This document shows positions 44,165-53,617 of a stretch of 64,000 bases of DNA, piece after piece (positions within the stretch are counted from its first letter, which is position 1; each line of letters starts with the position of its first letter). Under the pieces are notes generated by a model, which worked only from the letters and a program-made list of their open reading frames with translations, searched no databases and was not told where the DNA came from. Both the position numbers and the translations under genes were made by a program. Where the stretch lies: positions 62,001 to 126,000 of IMG/VR virus record IMGVR_UViG_3300046005_000547; one strand, written 5' to 3'. This DNA is from a virus.

Positions 44165-45541
44165 ATGTCAGTCACTAGAATCATCAATGAATTACGTTCA
44201 ACCAATTCAAGAAATGACAAAATCGCCATCTTAACAGAAAACAAAGATAATGAAACGTTAAAACGAGTATTGGTTCTTGCGTTAGATCCAACAATTCAAT
44301 TCTATCAACGTAAGATTCCATCATTCACATTTTCTGGTAATCTTATTGAATTCAACAACGCATTAGATCTTCTGTCAACATTATCCAGTAGAGAATTAAC
44401 GGGAAATGCTGCTGTTGAATTCTTATCAACATTATTATCTGATGTTTCAAACGATGAAGCTGAAATCATCAAATTGATTATCCAGAAAGACTTGAAATGT
44501 GGAGTCAATGAATCAACTGTTAATAAAGTTTGGGGTAACTTAATTCCTGATTACCCTTATCAAAGATGTTCGTCTATCTCTAGTGTCAAATTAGATAAAT
44601 GGAATTTACAGGATGGAATCTTCTCTCAATTGAAAGCAGATGCTCTATACTGTAACCTTAATCATGATGAATTTGGCGATGTTAAGATGTTATCTCGAAA
44701 TGGTAAAGAATTCCCATTAGACAAATTCCAGGACATTGTATACCAAACCAAATTACATTTACAGACCAACACTCAGACACAAGGTGAGTTGATGGTTAAA
44801 CGAGATGGGATTATCTTACCGCGCGAACAATCTAATGGATCTATCAATAGTGTTTCAAAAGGTGGAGATTTTGGTGTTGGTGAAGAACCTTATTTTGTTG
44901 TATGGGATCAAGTTCCATTAGATGAAGTTGGATCTAAATGTTCAATCAAAATTCCATACAAAGATAGATTCGTTACATTAACAAGTCAAGTATCTAATGT
45001 AAATGGTTGTATCGAATTGATTGAAACAAGAATTGTACATTCTATCGATGAGATGATTGAACATTTTGAACATAATCTGAAATTGGGATTAGAAGGTTCT
45101 GTTGTCAAAAATCCAAATGGATTCTGGGAAGATAAGACAAGCAAAGACCAAGTGAAATTGAAATTGGAAGTTGATTCAATTGAACTTGAAGTCATTGGAT
45201 TCAAAGAAGGTAAAGGTAAGAACGCAAATACATTTGGTTCAATTATCTGTCAATCATCTTGCGGTCAATTGAAAGTTGCTATCTCGGGAATGCCTGACAA
45301 CAAACGAATGGAAATCCATAAGAAACGTGATGAAATGATTGGTTCCATTATTTCTGTCAAAGCAAATGCAATCACAGAACCAAATAAAGGTAATCCATTG
45401 TATTCTTTATTCTTGCCTAGATTCGAAGAAGAACGATATGATAAGAACACTGCTGATAGTCTTGATGAAATTCAATTGAAATTTGAAAGTGCTATCTCAG
45501 ACATTAAAGATAAATTGTTGAAACAATATAAAGGTAAATGA
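44165..45541 (+). CDS. 30: ATP-dependent DNA ligase (gp30)
   Basis: 458 residues (T4 gp30 is 487). The N-terminal helical domain has LIIQKDLKCGVNESTVNKVW; the nucleotidyltransferase part has the active-site Lys in SQLKADALYC, the GELMVKRDG segment, LEGSVVKNPNGFWEDKTSKD (motif IV) and QVKLKLE (motif V). The ligase seals nicks in replication and recombination. The motif I consensus is KxDG with a following Arg; here it reads KADALY, so both the Gly and the Arg are changed, which is odd for an otherwise well-preserved enzyme. Ribosome site CAGGA. Confidence 0.92.
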   Translation: MSVTRIINELRSTNSRNDKIAILTENKDNETLKRVLVLALDPTIQFYQRKIPSFTFSGNLIEFNNALDLLSTLSSRELTGNAAVEFLSTLLSDVSNDEAEIIKLIIQKDLKCGVNESTVNKVWGNLIPDYPYQRCSSISSVKLDKWNLQDGIFSQLKADALYCNLNHDEFGDVKMLSRNGKEFPLDKFQDIVYQTKLHLQTNTQTQGELMVKRDGIILPREQSNGSINSVSKGGDFGVGEEPYFVVWDQVPLDEVGSKCSIKIPYKDRFVTLTSQVSNVNGCIELIETRIVHSIDEMIEHFEHNLKLGLEGSVVKNPNGFWEDKTSKDQVKLKLEVDSIELEVIGFKEGKGKNANTFGSIICQSSCGQLKVAISGMPDNKRMEIHKKRDEMIGSIISVKANAITEPNKGNPLYSLFLPRFEEERYDKNTADSLDEIQLKFESAISDIKDKLLKQYKGK

Positions 45542-45542
45542 T

Positions 45543-46031
45543 ATGCCAAACGTTATAACAGATCTGGAAATTAAACAGTTTGTTAAATCAATAATGAGCT
45601 GTAGTATTAACGATATCGAATCTGTATCCAAGAAATGGTGTGACGATGTTAATACCAAACAAATTGTAGTTGACCTTGGTAAGAAAGAACTTAATGACTT
45701 ATGGAAATATGTTATACAACATACAAATTGGGACAGATATCTAAGTTCCATTGAATTTAAAGATGTTATACAGAAATGGCAATTGACTCAACAATTCGAT
45801 TCAATCGATAAAGCAGAAGAACGACATACAATTGAACCAAAACAAATTTGGAATCATAATGAATTTAATACAGACCATGAAATTGTATCCGTAGGCGAAA
45901 TTGTATCCGTAGGCAAATCGTTTTTGAATGTACAAGAAGATATATTTGATTGCGTTACATATAAAACGTCTGAATTCGATGCAACCGTTAAATTAGATTA
46001 TTTCCTAAGGAATTTCAAGAGAAAATCTTGA
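45543..46031 (+). CDS. Hypothetical protein, 162 aa
   Basis: Unknown protein one base after the ligase stop, so co-transcribed and probably translationally coupled. The N-terminal 70 residues look helical (VITDLEIKQFVKSIMS). Residues 111-122 are a tandem duplication EIVSVGEIVSVG, encoded by an exact 18-bp repeat. The promoter of gene 55 lies just after its end. Confidence 0.7.
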   Translation: MPNVITDLEIKQFVKSIMSCSINDIESVSKKWCDDVNTKQIVVDLGKKELNDLWKYVIQHTNWDRYLSSIEFKDVIQKWQLTQQFDSIDKAEERHTIEPKQIWNHNEFNTDHEIVSVGEIVSVGKSFLNVQEDIFDCVTYKTSEFDATVKLDYFLRNFKRKS

Positions 46032-46032
46032 A

Positions 46033-46061
46033 TTGACTTAGATACAAATAATCATTATAAT
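46033..46061 (+). promoter_or_regulatory. Gene 55 promoter TTGACT-N17-TATAAT
   Basis: TTGACT at 46033-46038, 17 bp, TATAAT at 46056-46061: a near-consensus sigma70 promoter. The leader that follows contains CCATCTTAAATCAACAAATA, a stretch shared with the cassettes. Confidence 0.8.
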
Positions 46062-46144
46062 GTGTTGTAGAATTATCGTTTAAATCATCCATCTTAAATC
46101 AACAAATAAATGGATAAAATCAATGTAATTATCGGAGAACTATC

Positions 46145-46792
46145 TTGACAGAAGAAACAAACCAAGTGACGCCAGAAGAAATTCAAAAACGAGAATATGT
46201 CAACAAGGAAGAATTATACAATTCAATTGTTGAACGTAAGCGACTAATTAAAGAAGCAGAACTTGATGGTAAACCAAAACCAGCGATTACTCGATACCAA
46301 GCAGAATGTATCATTAAGATTGCTCACAAATATGTCAACAGACCTGGATTCTTTAGCTATTCATTTAAAGATGAAATGATTCAAGACGCTATCTTAAATG
46401 GTATCAAGTATTTCGATTCATTCGATCCAGAACGTTCTACTCAACCGTTTTCATATATCACGGCATCCGTTCATAATACATTTGTACAACGTATTTTGAA
46501 GGAACGAAAACAGACTTACGTTAGACAACAATTAATTAAGAATGTTGATTTGTCTTCTATCCTCGAATCAGAAACTGATAATCAAGATATTGTAACAGAA
46601 TATGTTGAAATCATTAAAGGGTATCAACAATCTGATTATTCAGAGTATTATGAAAAGAAGATTAAAGAGAAAGTCGTCAAGGAACATCGAAATGCATTAA
46701 TGGATTTCCTGGATGAACCTAATACAACAATTCAAGAAATCCCTGAATTGGAATTAGATGAATCTGAAATTGAAAAATTATTACAGGAATAA
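46145..46792 (+). CDS. 55: Late transcription sigma factor (gp55), TTG start
   Basis: 215 residues (T4 gp55 is 185). The region FSYSFKDEMIQDAILNGIKY, FDPERSTQPFSYITASVHN and TFVQRILKERKQTYVRQQ matches the gp55 core that binds RNA polymerase and the late -10 box. gp55 directs the host polymerase to TATAAATA promoters, which are present in this window. The most likely start is TTG at 46145, with GGAG at proper distance; no in-frame ATG occurs before the conserved core. Confidence 0.9.
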   Translation: MTEETNQVTPEEIQKREYVNKEELYNSIVERKRLIKEAELDGKPKPAITRYQAECIIKIAHKYVNRPGFFSYSFKDEMIQDAILNGIKYFDSFDPERSTQPFSYITASVHNTFVQRILKERKQTYVRQQLIKNVDLSSILESETDNQDIVTEYVEIIKGYQQSDYSEYYEKKIKEKVVKEHRNALMDFLDEPNTTIQEIPELELDESEIEKLLQE

Positions 46793-46793
46793 C

Positions 46794-47045
46794 ATGAAAA
46801 CCATTATTGTAAGTTCAAACAAATTGTTATTGAGTAACGGTAAAATTGTAATCTCTATCTTAGAATCATTGGACCTTAAAACTATTACAGAAATGATTGA
46901 TTATATTGTAGATAACAATTTTGATTATTCATCTTATACAATTTTTGCCAATCATAAATCAAGAGGTGTTGTATTCCATATGAAAAATAAAGATAATGTT
47001 GAATTAACATTTACTGATAACGTAGCAACCATCGAGATTAAATAA
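46794..47045 (+). CDS. Hypothetical small protein, 83 aa
   Basis: A small mixed alpha/beta protein of unknown function. The ATG at 46794 follows the gp55 stop closely and has CAGGA upstream; an earlier in-frame ATG inside gp55 is unlikely. It is the first of three small proteins of similar size and style before gp47. Confidence 0.7.
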   Translation: MKTIIVSSNKLLLSNGKIVISILESLDLKTITEMIDYIVDNNFDYSSYTIFANHKSRGVVFHMKNKDNVELTFTDNVATIEIK

Positions 47046-47362
47046 TGGACATTGAAATTAAAGGTGATGTAAATTTAATCAATAGAACTACCCCAGAAAT
47101 TGATTTTCTAGCTAGAACTTTCGATGACAAAGAATTTATCTTTGAACTCAGAAGAAATCATAATGAAGAAATGTTATCTGATTGGTTGACAAAATGGTTC
47201 AATTCATTAGATAAAACGACATTCCAAAACATTGAAATGTATAAAATTGAAAATGCTGGTATTTTCGTAACCAAAATGAAAGCAATCACAAAATTGGATG
47301 TAAAAATTAAAATTCGAATTGGATATAGTTCAATCAGAATCAATATCAAACAAGGTAATTAA
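47045..47362 (+). CDS. Hypothetical small protein, 105 aa
   Basis: Begins at an ATG overlapping the preceding stop (TAATG). IEIKGDVNLINR at its start is similar in style to IKIELNGDSDSIKG of the next gene, so the two may be distant duplicates. Unknown function; part of the gp55-gp47 operon. Confidence 0.7.
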   Translation: MDIEIKGDVNLINRTTPEIDFLARTFDDKEFIFELRRNHNEEMLSDWLTKWFNSLDKTTFQNIEMYKIENAGIFVTKMKAITKLDVKIKIRIGYSSIRINIKQGN

Positions 47363-47365
47363 TAC

Positions 47366-47647
47366 ATGATTAAAATAGAATTAAATGGGGATTCGGATTC
47401 AATTAAAGGCGACAAATATGTAATCGATAAAATTATTACAATTTTTGACAACGATACGTTAAAATTTGGTTCATATGATTTCGAAGATACATTTGATAAA
47501 TTTTGGAATGTTGATTCCATGATTCATTCTTATCAGTTAATGTTATTAGATTCTCATTATGAATTTGAACTAAAGACATACAACAAACATAAAATCAAAT
47601 GTACTCTGGTTCCAGATAAACTTAAAATCGAGGTTGTCGATGGATAA
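47366..47647 (+). CDS. Hypothetical small protein, 93 aa
   Basis: Third small protein of the run, starting 3 bases after its predecessor and overlapping the gp47 start. Mixed alpha/beta with acidic segments (FEDTFDKFWNVDSM). No family recognised. Confidence 0.7.
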   Translation: MIKIELNGDSDSIKGDKYVIDKIITIFDNDTLKFGSYDFEDTFDKFWNVDSMIHSYQLMLLDSHYEFELKTYNKHKIKCTLVPDKLKIEVVDG

Positions 47648-48704
47648 AGTTATTATACTTGGTGATTTACATTACGGTGCAAGAAACAATTCCATTGTAT
47701 TCCATAGACAAATGGATCTGTTTGCCAATAATGTTTTAATTCCATACATGAATGAACATAATATCAAAACCATCTTCCAATTAGGAGATTGTTGGGACAT
47801 TAGAAAGAACGTCAATTTTCTTACATTATATGAAGCCAAAAACAACTTCTTTGATAAATTAAAGGAAAATGATATTACATTTCATACTCTAGCTGGTAAT
47901 CATGATAGTTACTTCAGGGAAACATTGGAAATCAATTCCTCTAACCTCTTGTTAAGAGAATATGATAACGTAATTGTATATGATAAACCTATTACAATAG
48001 AATATAACGGAACTCCTATTGATATCATTCCATGGGTCTGCGCAGATAATCGAAATGATGTTAATACAATTTTACAAGAAAGTCCCAGTAAATTGTGCTT
48101 CGGACATTTTGAATTTTCTGGTTTCCCGATGTACAAGGGAGTAGAGAGTCATGGTGGAGTGACTGTTGATACATTTTATAAGAAATACGATTTAATTGAA
48201 ACAGGACATTTCCATACGCAATCTGAAAATGGCAACGTACATTATACAGGAACTCCGTTAGAATTCACATGGAGTGATTTTAATGACCAGAAATACTTCC
48301 ATGTACTTGATATTAAAACACTTGATAGACTGTCTATACCAAATCCATATAAAGTATTTGCCAGAATTGAATATGATGATTCAAACACTGATTATACAAA
48401 AGAATCAGTTGCTGAGTATTCTGGGAAATATGTTAAAGTTATTGTAATCAATAAGAAAGACTTATATGCATATGATACATTCATGAAAAGATTGTATTCT
48501 GCAGGGTGTAATGATATTAAAGTCATGGAAGATCTAACTGAATACCAAGAAGGAATAATCGATGAGAAGATTGATTTGACGGATACAAGAGTAATCATGA
48601 GTAATTACGTTGATTCCATTGATTCAAAATGCGATAAACAAAAAATCAAAAATCTATTATCGGGATTGTTTAATGAAGCAATTAATGTATCTGACAAAGG
48701 ATGA
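47640..48704 (+). CDS. 47: Recombination endonuclease subunit (gp47, Mre11/SbcD-like)
   Basis: Calcineurin-type phosphoesterase: GDLHYGARNN, LGDCWDIRKN, AGNHD and the later ETGHFHTQ carry the metal-binding residues. It pairs with gp46 (Rad50-like) to process DNA ends for recombination-dependent replication. About 355 residues (T4 gp47 is 339). I use the ATG at 47640, behind GAGG, rather than the upstream TTG. The partner gene 46 starts at 50082 and is separated from this gene by a frameshifted homing endonuclease. Confidence 0.95.
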   Translation: MDKVIILGDLHYGARNNSIVFHRQMDLFANNVLIPYMNEHNIKTIFQLGDCWDIRKNVNFLTLYEAKNNFFDKLKENDITFHTLAGNHDSYFRETLEINSSNLLLREYDNVIVYDKPITIEYNGTPIDIIPWVCADNRNDVNTILQESPSKLCFGHFEFSGFPMYKGVESHGGVTVDTFYKKYDLIETGHFHTQSENGNVHYTGTPLEFTWSDFNDQKYFHVLDIKTLDRLSIPNPYKVFARIEYDDSNTDYTKESVAEYSGKYVKVIVINKKDLYAYDTFMKRLYSAGCNDIKVMEDLTEYQEGIIDEKIDLTDTRVIMSNYVDSIDSKCDKQKIKNLLSGLFNEAINVSDKG

Positions 48705-50085
48705 TGTATATGATTTTGAGTGAAAAACGGCCCAGAAGTTTTGAAGATAAAATAAACAATGCATTAGATGAAGTTTCTAATATCGAACCATCGTTAAGAG
48801 AAAAATTATTCATTGAAATTTCAGAATTGCATACAATTAATGATGTATCAAAAATTATATTATTGATACGTTCTAAAATCGGAATCAATAAATCTGTTAG
48901 TAGAAACGGTATAGATTATTGGATTTTTCGAGGTTGGAGTTTATTAGAAGCAACCACTAAATGTAATGCATATAAAAGAGAAAATCCTCGTAACATTAAA
49001 TCTGCATTTGGTAAAGAACATTGGATTGAAAAAGGATTCACAGAGGAAGAAGCAGAATATATGAGAAATTCAAAACGTCCAATACGTAAAGAATATTGGA
49101 TGGAAAAAGGATTTTCTGAAGAAGAATCTGTTAAATTGGCTCTTGATAAAAAACAATCCAATAATAAAAAAGGTGCTAAAAATTCAAAATTGAAGTCTGA
49201 ATCTAAAACTGATATTGAAAAGAAGATGGCAAATTTCTACAACGTTGAATTCTGGTTGGTTAGAGGATATACTGAAGAAGAATCTTTAATTAAAATTAAA
49301 GAAATGGATTGTTCGTTTAATTTAGAAAAATGTAAATTGAAACACGGGGACGAAGAAGGATACATAGTATGGAAGAATCGCCAAGAACGTTGGCAGGAAA
49401 CTATGAAATCAAAACCCAAGATGAAATTGACAGAATCAATAAAGCCAAAGGTGTTTCTTATGAGAATTATATAATTTCTGGTCATACCCATGAAGAAGCT
49501 ATTGAAAAATGTGTGAAGTATTATACAAACAAAAATTGTACATATGCATTGAGTAAAGAGCAATTAATTGACGTTATATCTAAAGATTTTGAAGATTATC
49601 CAGAATATGAATTCTTTGCGTTATCTAAATTGGAAGAAAAATATACATCGCCTCAATTTTTATGCGGTTGGTCTTTAGATTGTAATTTTTCTGAATTTAT
49701 ATTGGATAATTTTAAAACTGCCAGACATTATAATACAATGTACGAATCAAATATCCGCACCAATTATTATAACATGTTAAAATTAGATAATGATTCTATA
49801 TTACGATCTTCATTAGAAATTTATTTTTATTATTTGTTAGTTCACAAATTCAATAAAAAATTAGACATAGATTTTGAAGTGGAGAAAACATATAAAGGAA
49901 CTTCATATAGATGTGATTTCTACTTAAAGGAAAAAGATTTGTATATAGAAATTTGCGGTAAAGGTGAATCTGGGGATTACGCCGATCATATGAATTTTAA
50001 ACATCGAACATTCGGATCTGTATTGTTATGGAAAACTAAAGAGTATTATTCTTACTTGGAAAGTTTATATGGAGATAATGTATGA
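48701..50085 (+). pseudogene. Frameshifted homing endonuclease (repeats + Vsr/PD-(D/E)xK-like nuclease)
   Basis: Two overlapping frames form one protein. The first (from 48701; an ATG at 48710 is also possible) has a repeated unit YWIFRGWSLLEAT, HWIEKGFTEEEAE, YWMEKGFSEEESV and FWLVRGYTEEESL, then FNLEKCKLKHG and WKNRQERWQETMKSK. The second frame resumes with TQDEIDRINKAKG and ends in YRCDFYLKEKDLYIEICGKG, a Vsr-like nuclease core (Asp then Glu before Cys). One extra A in AAAACCC near 49415 would fuse the frames. The order WxxRQxxWQxT-TQDxID is the same as in the intact gene at 13984, which proves the join. It sits between genes 47 and 46. Confidence 0.75.
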
Positions 50086-51797
50086 TTACATTTCATAAAG
50101 TAAGATGGAAGAATTTATTATCTACTGGTAATAATTTTACAGAAATAAGATTAGATGCACAAACAACAACACTTTCCATGGGTCTCAACGGATCAGGCAA
50201 AACTACTTTTTGTGATGCTATCACATTCGCGTTGTTCGGAGTCGCATATAGGAACATCCCAAAAGGACAATTAATAAATTCTGTTAATCAGAAGGCATTA
50301 TTGGTTGAGATTGAATTTTCAGAAGCTGGTGTAAGATATTTGGTTCGTAGAGGTATGAAACCAAACATATTTGAAATTTATCAGAATGATGTATTGTTAA
50401 ATCAAGAATCAGCCGTTAAAGATTATCAGACAATCCTTGAACAACAGATTCTGAAGATGAATCGTAAGACATTCTGTCAGGTTGTAATCTTGGGTGCTTC
50501 ATCTTACATTCCATTCATGTTATTGTCTTCATCTCAACGACGAGAAATTGTGGAAGATATCCTTGACATCAGGATCTTCTCTATTATGAATACATTGTTG
50601 AAGGAACAATCCCAGAAGACCAAAGAAGAAATCAAATACATTGATACCAATTTGACGTTGGCAAAGAATAAAGTTGAATCTCAACAGAAGATTATCAAAC
50701 ACCTTGAGACCAACAAACAATCTGAGATTGATTTTATCCAAGCCAAAATTGATGAACATGAGATATCTAATACCAAGAAGAAAAATGTATTAAGTTTGAT
50801 GTTGAATGAAATTGAAACAAAGAGATTGTTGATTGTGGATAAAGAATCATTATCCACCAAATATACAAATCTGAATAATTCAATTAGAAAAATCAAACAT
50901 GAGATTGATTCGTTATCAAAATCAAAGAACTTCTTCACGGATAATCAAGAATGTGAATTATGTAAACAGGAAATCACTCATGAACATTCTGGTTCAATCC
51001 TAAAAACATTATCCGAATCGGTTGCTATTTTAAATGAATCGTTATATAATTTTAATGTTGAATTTGAAACGGTTGACAAACAACTTAATGAATTGTTATC
51101 CGTCGAAACTTTGATTGGTAGATTAACTTCTGAAAAATCTAAACTTGAAACTGAAATCAAATTTGAAGATAATCAGATTCAGAAATTCAACAAAGATTTA
51201 CAGGATGCTGCGGGTTCTGTTGGTGATATTGATAAAGAAAAATCATTGTTGAAAGAATTGGTTGATGCGGCTATCTCTTGGATTAACAGAAAGAATGAAT
51301 TACTTGAGAAAGCATCTATCGAAGAAGCTGGTCTAATGTTATTGAAAGATGGAGGCATTAAATCTTCTATCATCAAAGAATATATACCAGCAATGAATAA
51401 CATTATCAACAAGTATTTACATATCATGGATTTCTATGTTGGGTTTACGTTGGATGAGAATTTCAATGAGACCATCAAATCAAGATATAGAGATACAATG
51501 ACATTCTCAAACTTCTCGGAAGGTGAGAAATTCAGAATCAATATTGCGTTGTTGTTCTGCTGGAGAGAAATTGCTAGATTGAAGAATTCAGCTAACACTA
51601 ATCTATTGATATTGGATGAAGTGTTAGATGCATCATTGGATGCTGAAGGTAATGAATTCATCCTTAATCTATTGAAGGAATTGAAGGGTTCAAACATTTT
51701 TGTAATCTCTCATAATCCAGCAAACGTTGAAAAGATACCGAATGTAATTAAATTTGAAAAACGTAATGACTTCTCCGTCATCGTTAATGATGAATAA
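50082..51797 (+). CDS. 46: Recombination endonuclease subunit (gp46, Rad50/SbcC-like)
   Basis: 571 residues, close to T4 gp46 (560). Walker A GLNGSGKTTFCDAITFALFG, two long coiled-coil arms around a CELC zinc hook near residue 292, the ABC signature FSEGEKFRINIALLF and Walker B NLLILDEVLDASLD. With gp47 it resects DNA ends. Its ATG overlaps the end of the endonuclease remnant by four bases and has GGAG upstream, so its translation does not depend on the broken gene. Confidence 0.95.
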   Translation: MITFHKVRWKNLLSTGNNFTEIRLDAQTTTLSMGLNGSGKTTFCDAITFALFGVAYRNIPKGQLINSVNQKALLVEIEFSEAGVRYLVRRGMKPNIFEIYQNDVLLNQESAVKDYQTILEQQILKMNRKTFCQVVILGASSYIPFMLLSSSQRREIVEDILDIRIFSIMNTLLKEQSQKTKEEIKYIDTNLTLAKNKVESQQKIIKHLETNKQSEIDFIQAKIDEHEISNTKKKNVLSLMLNEIETKRLLIVDKESLSTKYTNLNNSIRKIKHEIDSLSKSKNFFTDNQECELCKQEITHEHSGSILKTLSESVAILNESLYNFNVEFETVDKQLNELLSVETLIGRLTSEKSKLETEIKFEDNQIQKFNKDLQDAAGSVGDIDKEKSLLKELVDAAISWINRKNELLEKASIEEAGLMLLKDGGIKSSIIKEYIPAMNNIINKYLHIMDFYVGFTLDENFNETIKSRYRDTMTFSNFSEGEKFRINIALLFCWREIARLKNSANTNLLILDEVLDASLDAEGNEFILNLLKELKGSNIFVISHNPANVEKIPNVIKFEKRNDFSVIVNDE

Positions 51798-51821
51798 ACA
51801 ATTTTAAAATAAGGAAACAAA

Positions 51822-52405
51822 ATGAAAAAGTTGGTGTTAGTTGTATCAATCGCATCATTGTTGGTTGCTTGTTCTGATAACAAACAAAATCAGAATTATC
51901 AACAACCGTATCCACAACAAGCTGCTCCTGCATATATTCAACAACCAGTTGTCCAACCTCAGGTGGTTGCCTCTCCGGCTCCTGTTGTTGTAAATCAACA
52001 AGATAACACGATGATGAATATGGCGACTGGTGCGTTATTGGGTCATGTAATTTCAAACGCAATGACTTCTAATGATAGACCAGTAGAAAGAGTTGTTGAA
52101 CATAAAACTGTTATCATTGATAATCGTCAACCGAATGTTCCCACCCCCAACAAATTACTCCCACTACACAATCAGTTGCTCCAGTACAACCAATTCCAAC
52201 TGTTGTCCCTAAAACATCTGCAATGGATATGAATAAATTGAGTCAATCTGCCTCTTATAAACCACCATCAAGTGTACAGACAGTCGCTTCGGTTGTTCCA
52301 GTTAAATCTGGTATGGATATGACAAAACTATCTTCAACATCTAAACCGACTGTTTCATTGAATAAGAAACCTTCAATGGATATGAATAAATTGTCTAAAA
52401 AATAA
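51822..52405 (+). pseudogene. Frameshifted Pro/Gln-rich lipoprotein gene
   Basis: The N-terminus MKKLVLVVSIASLLVAC is a lipoprotein signal with lipobox LVAC, followed by a Gln/Pro/Val-rich chain. At CCCCC (52146-52150) the frame shifts: the original frame ends at 52232, whereas the -1 frame continues as QQITPTTQSVAPVQPIPTVV and then contains three MDM(N/T)KLS repeats to 52405. One additional C restores a single protein of about 194 residues. Homopolymer position and smooth join suggest either a real phase change or a sequencing indel. Confidence 0.7.
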
Positions 52406-52408
52406 TTC

Positions 52409-52436
52409 TTTCGATTTGACGGATAACCTTTATAAT
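52409..52436 (+). promoter_or_regulatory. Promoter TTTCGA-N16-TATAAT
   Basis: TTTCGA at 52409-52414, 16 bp, TATAAT at 52431-52436. The following TAGAATTCAAG is the same as after the promoter at 53306. Confidence 0.75.
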
Positions 52437-52476
52437 AGAATTCAAGTTTGTTAATTTTATTTTTAGAGGTTATTTT

Positions 52477-52650
52477 ATGTGTGTTATTAAATATAATGGT
52501 AAAAGATATTCAATTGAAGACGTTGATGGTGTTAAGGTTAATCTAAGTGTTCAAGTTGGAAATCAACCAAAGAAATTGTTGGATGTATTTGATTCTGTAC
52601 AACAAGCATTTGAACACATCCAATCAAAATATGGATTGGTGTCGTTATGA
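52477..52650 (+). CDS. Hypothetical protein, 57 aa
   Basis: A small protein (MCVIKYNGKRYSIEDVDG at the start) with a good ribosome site (AGAGG). It is the first gene of a small operon behind the promoter at 52409 and its stop overlaps the next ATG (ATGA). Unknown function. Confidence 0.65.
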   Translation: MCVIKYNGKRYSIEDVDGVKVNLSVQVGNQPKKLLDVFDSVQQAFEHIQSKYGLVSL

Positions 52651-52838
52651 CCAGAAATGAATACAAATCGTTAAGAAGTAAATACAGATTTGAAAGAAGT
52701 AACGGTATGGATGATTGTTTTCAAGATTCTAATGTATTGATGATGGGGCAATTTAATCCAATTAAACAAAAAGTGATGTCAACAAAATTGTTTTATGCGT
52801 TAGTTGACTATTTTATTTTCAAAACATTTAAAGGATGA
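52647..52838 (+). CDS. Hypothetical basic protein, 63 aa
   Basis: Basic N-terminus (RNEYKSLRSKYRFERS) and a hydrophobic end. Overlaps the preceding stop by four bases (ATGA), so it is translationally coupled. No family recognised. Confidence 0.65.
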   Translation: MTRNEYKSLRSKYRFERSNGMDDCFQDSNVLMMGQFNPIKQKVMSTKLFYALVDYFIFKTFKG

Positions 52839-52842
52839 TTTT

Positions 52843-53295
52843 ATGAGTGATACGTATAGTTTTGGTAACGCAGATTTCTCTTTGAATAACGACAGAGTTG
52901 AAATCGAACAAGAACTTGAATATGGGTCGGCAATTTCGTCGTTCCATATAAATGAAATTGATGAAGTCATCGATATGTTGAATACATTTAAGAAAGATTA
53001 TCGACGCAATAAACGTTCTGTATTAGAATCTAAGATTGTCGAATTACAGAATGAATTGAACGCATTATCATCTTCTTATCTTGGTGCGTTAAAAATAGAT
53101 GATAAAGTGTTTGTTAAAGATTTTGATGATCCAACATGGTCAATTAGATATTTTGCTGGATTAACATGCGATGGTAGACCAACTGCATACACGTATGGGG
53201 ATAAATCAGATTCAAAGGATCCTACTACATTTCCATGGGATGAATGTATTCGTTGGGAAGATATAACAGACGATATGATTATTGACGATGAATAG
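52843..53295 (+). CDS. Hypothetical protein, 150 aa
   Basis: An acidic protein with a central coiled-coil-like helix (ESKIVELQNELNALSS) and a C-terminal part with KIDDKVFVKDFDDPTWSIRY. I take the ATG at 52843, preceded by AAGGA, not the in-frame ATG inside the previous gene. Unknown; similar helix-plus-small-domain proteins are common in phage accessory regions. Confidence 0.7.
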   Translation: MSDTYSFGNADFSLNNDRVEIEQELEYGSAISSFHINEIDEVIDMLNTFKKDYRRNKRSVLESKIVELQNELNALSSSYLGALKIDDKVFVKDFDDPTWSIRYFAGLTCDGRPTAYTYGDKSDSKDPTTFPWDECIRWEDITDDMIIDDE

Positions 53296-53305
53296 AAAAT
53301 AATTC

Positions 53306-53333
53306 TTTCGAAATCTATAACAACCTTTATAAT
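53306..53333 (+). promoter_or_regulatory. Promoter TTTCGA-N16-TATAAT
   Basis: TTTCGA at 53306-53311, 16 bp, TATAAT at 53328-53333; the surrounding DNA resembles the promoter at 52409, so one may be a copy of the other. Confidence 0.75.
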
Positions 53334-53377
53334 AGAATTCAAGTTAGTTAATTTTAAATTCTATTTGAGAGGTTGTT

Positions 53378-53617
53378 ATGTTATTCTTCATTATCGCATC
53401 TATGATTAAATCTGGTGTATTAGATTCAATCTTCATTAAAACTTCTATTTCAAAAACATTAAAAGTTTTAAGAGAACAAATGCATTTGATTCAAGAAGTT
53501 AATATTTATTCAATGGACAAATCAGATGAAACAAAATATGTAATCGCGGTTTCATCTGATACAGAAGAAGTTAAATTCGTCATTGATTTCAACGACAAAA
53601 ACATTTACATGATGTAA
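53378..53617 (+). CDS. Hypothetical protein, 79 aa
   Basis: Hydrophobic start (LFFIIASMIKSGVLDSIF) followed by a soluble domain with VIAVSSDTEEVKFVIDF. GAGG precedes the ATG. Might be anchored to the membrane by its N-terminus. Function unknown. Confidence 0.65.
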   Translation: MLFFIIASMIKSGVLDSIFIKTSISKTLKVLREQMHLIQEVNIYSMDKSDETKYVIAVSSDTEEVKFVIDFNDKNIYMM

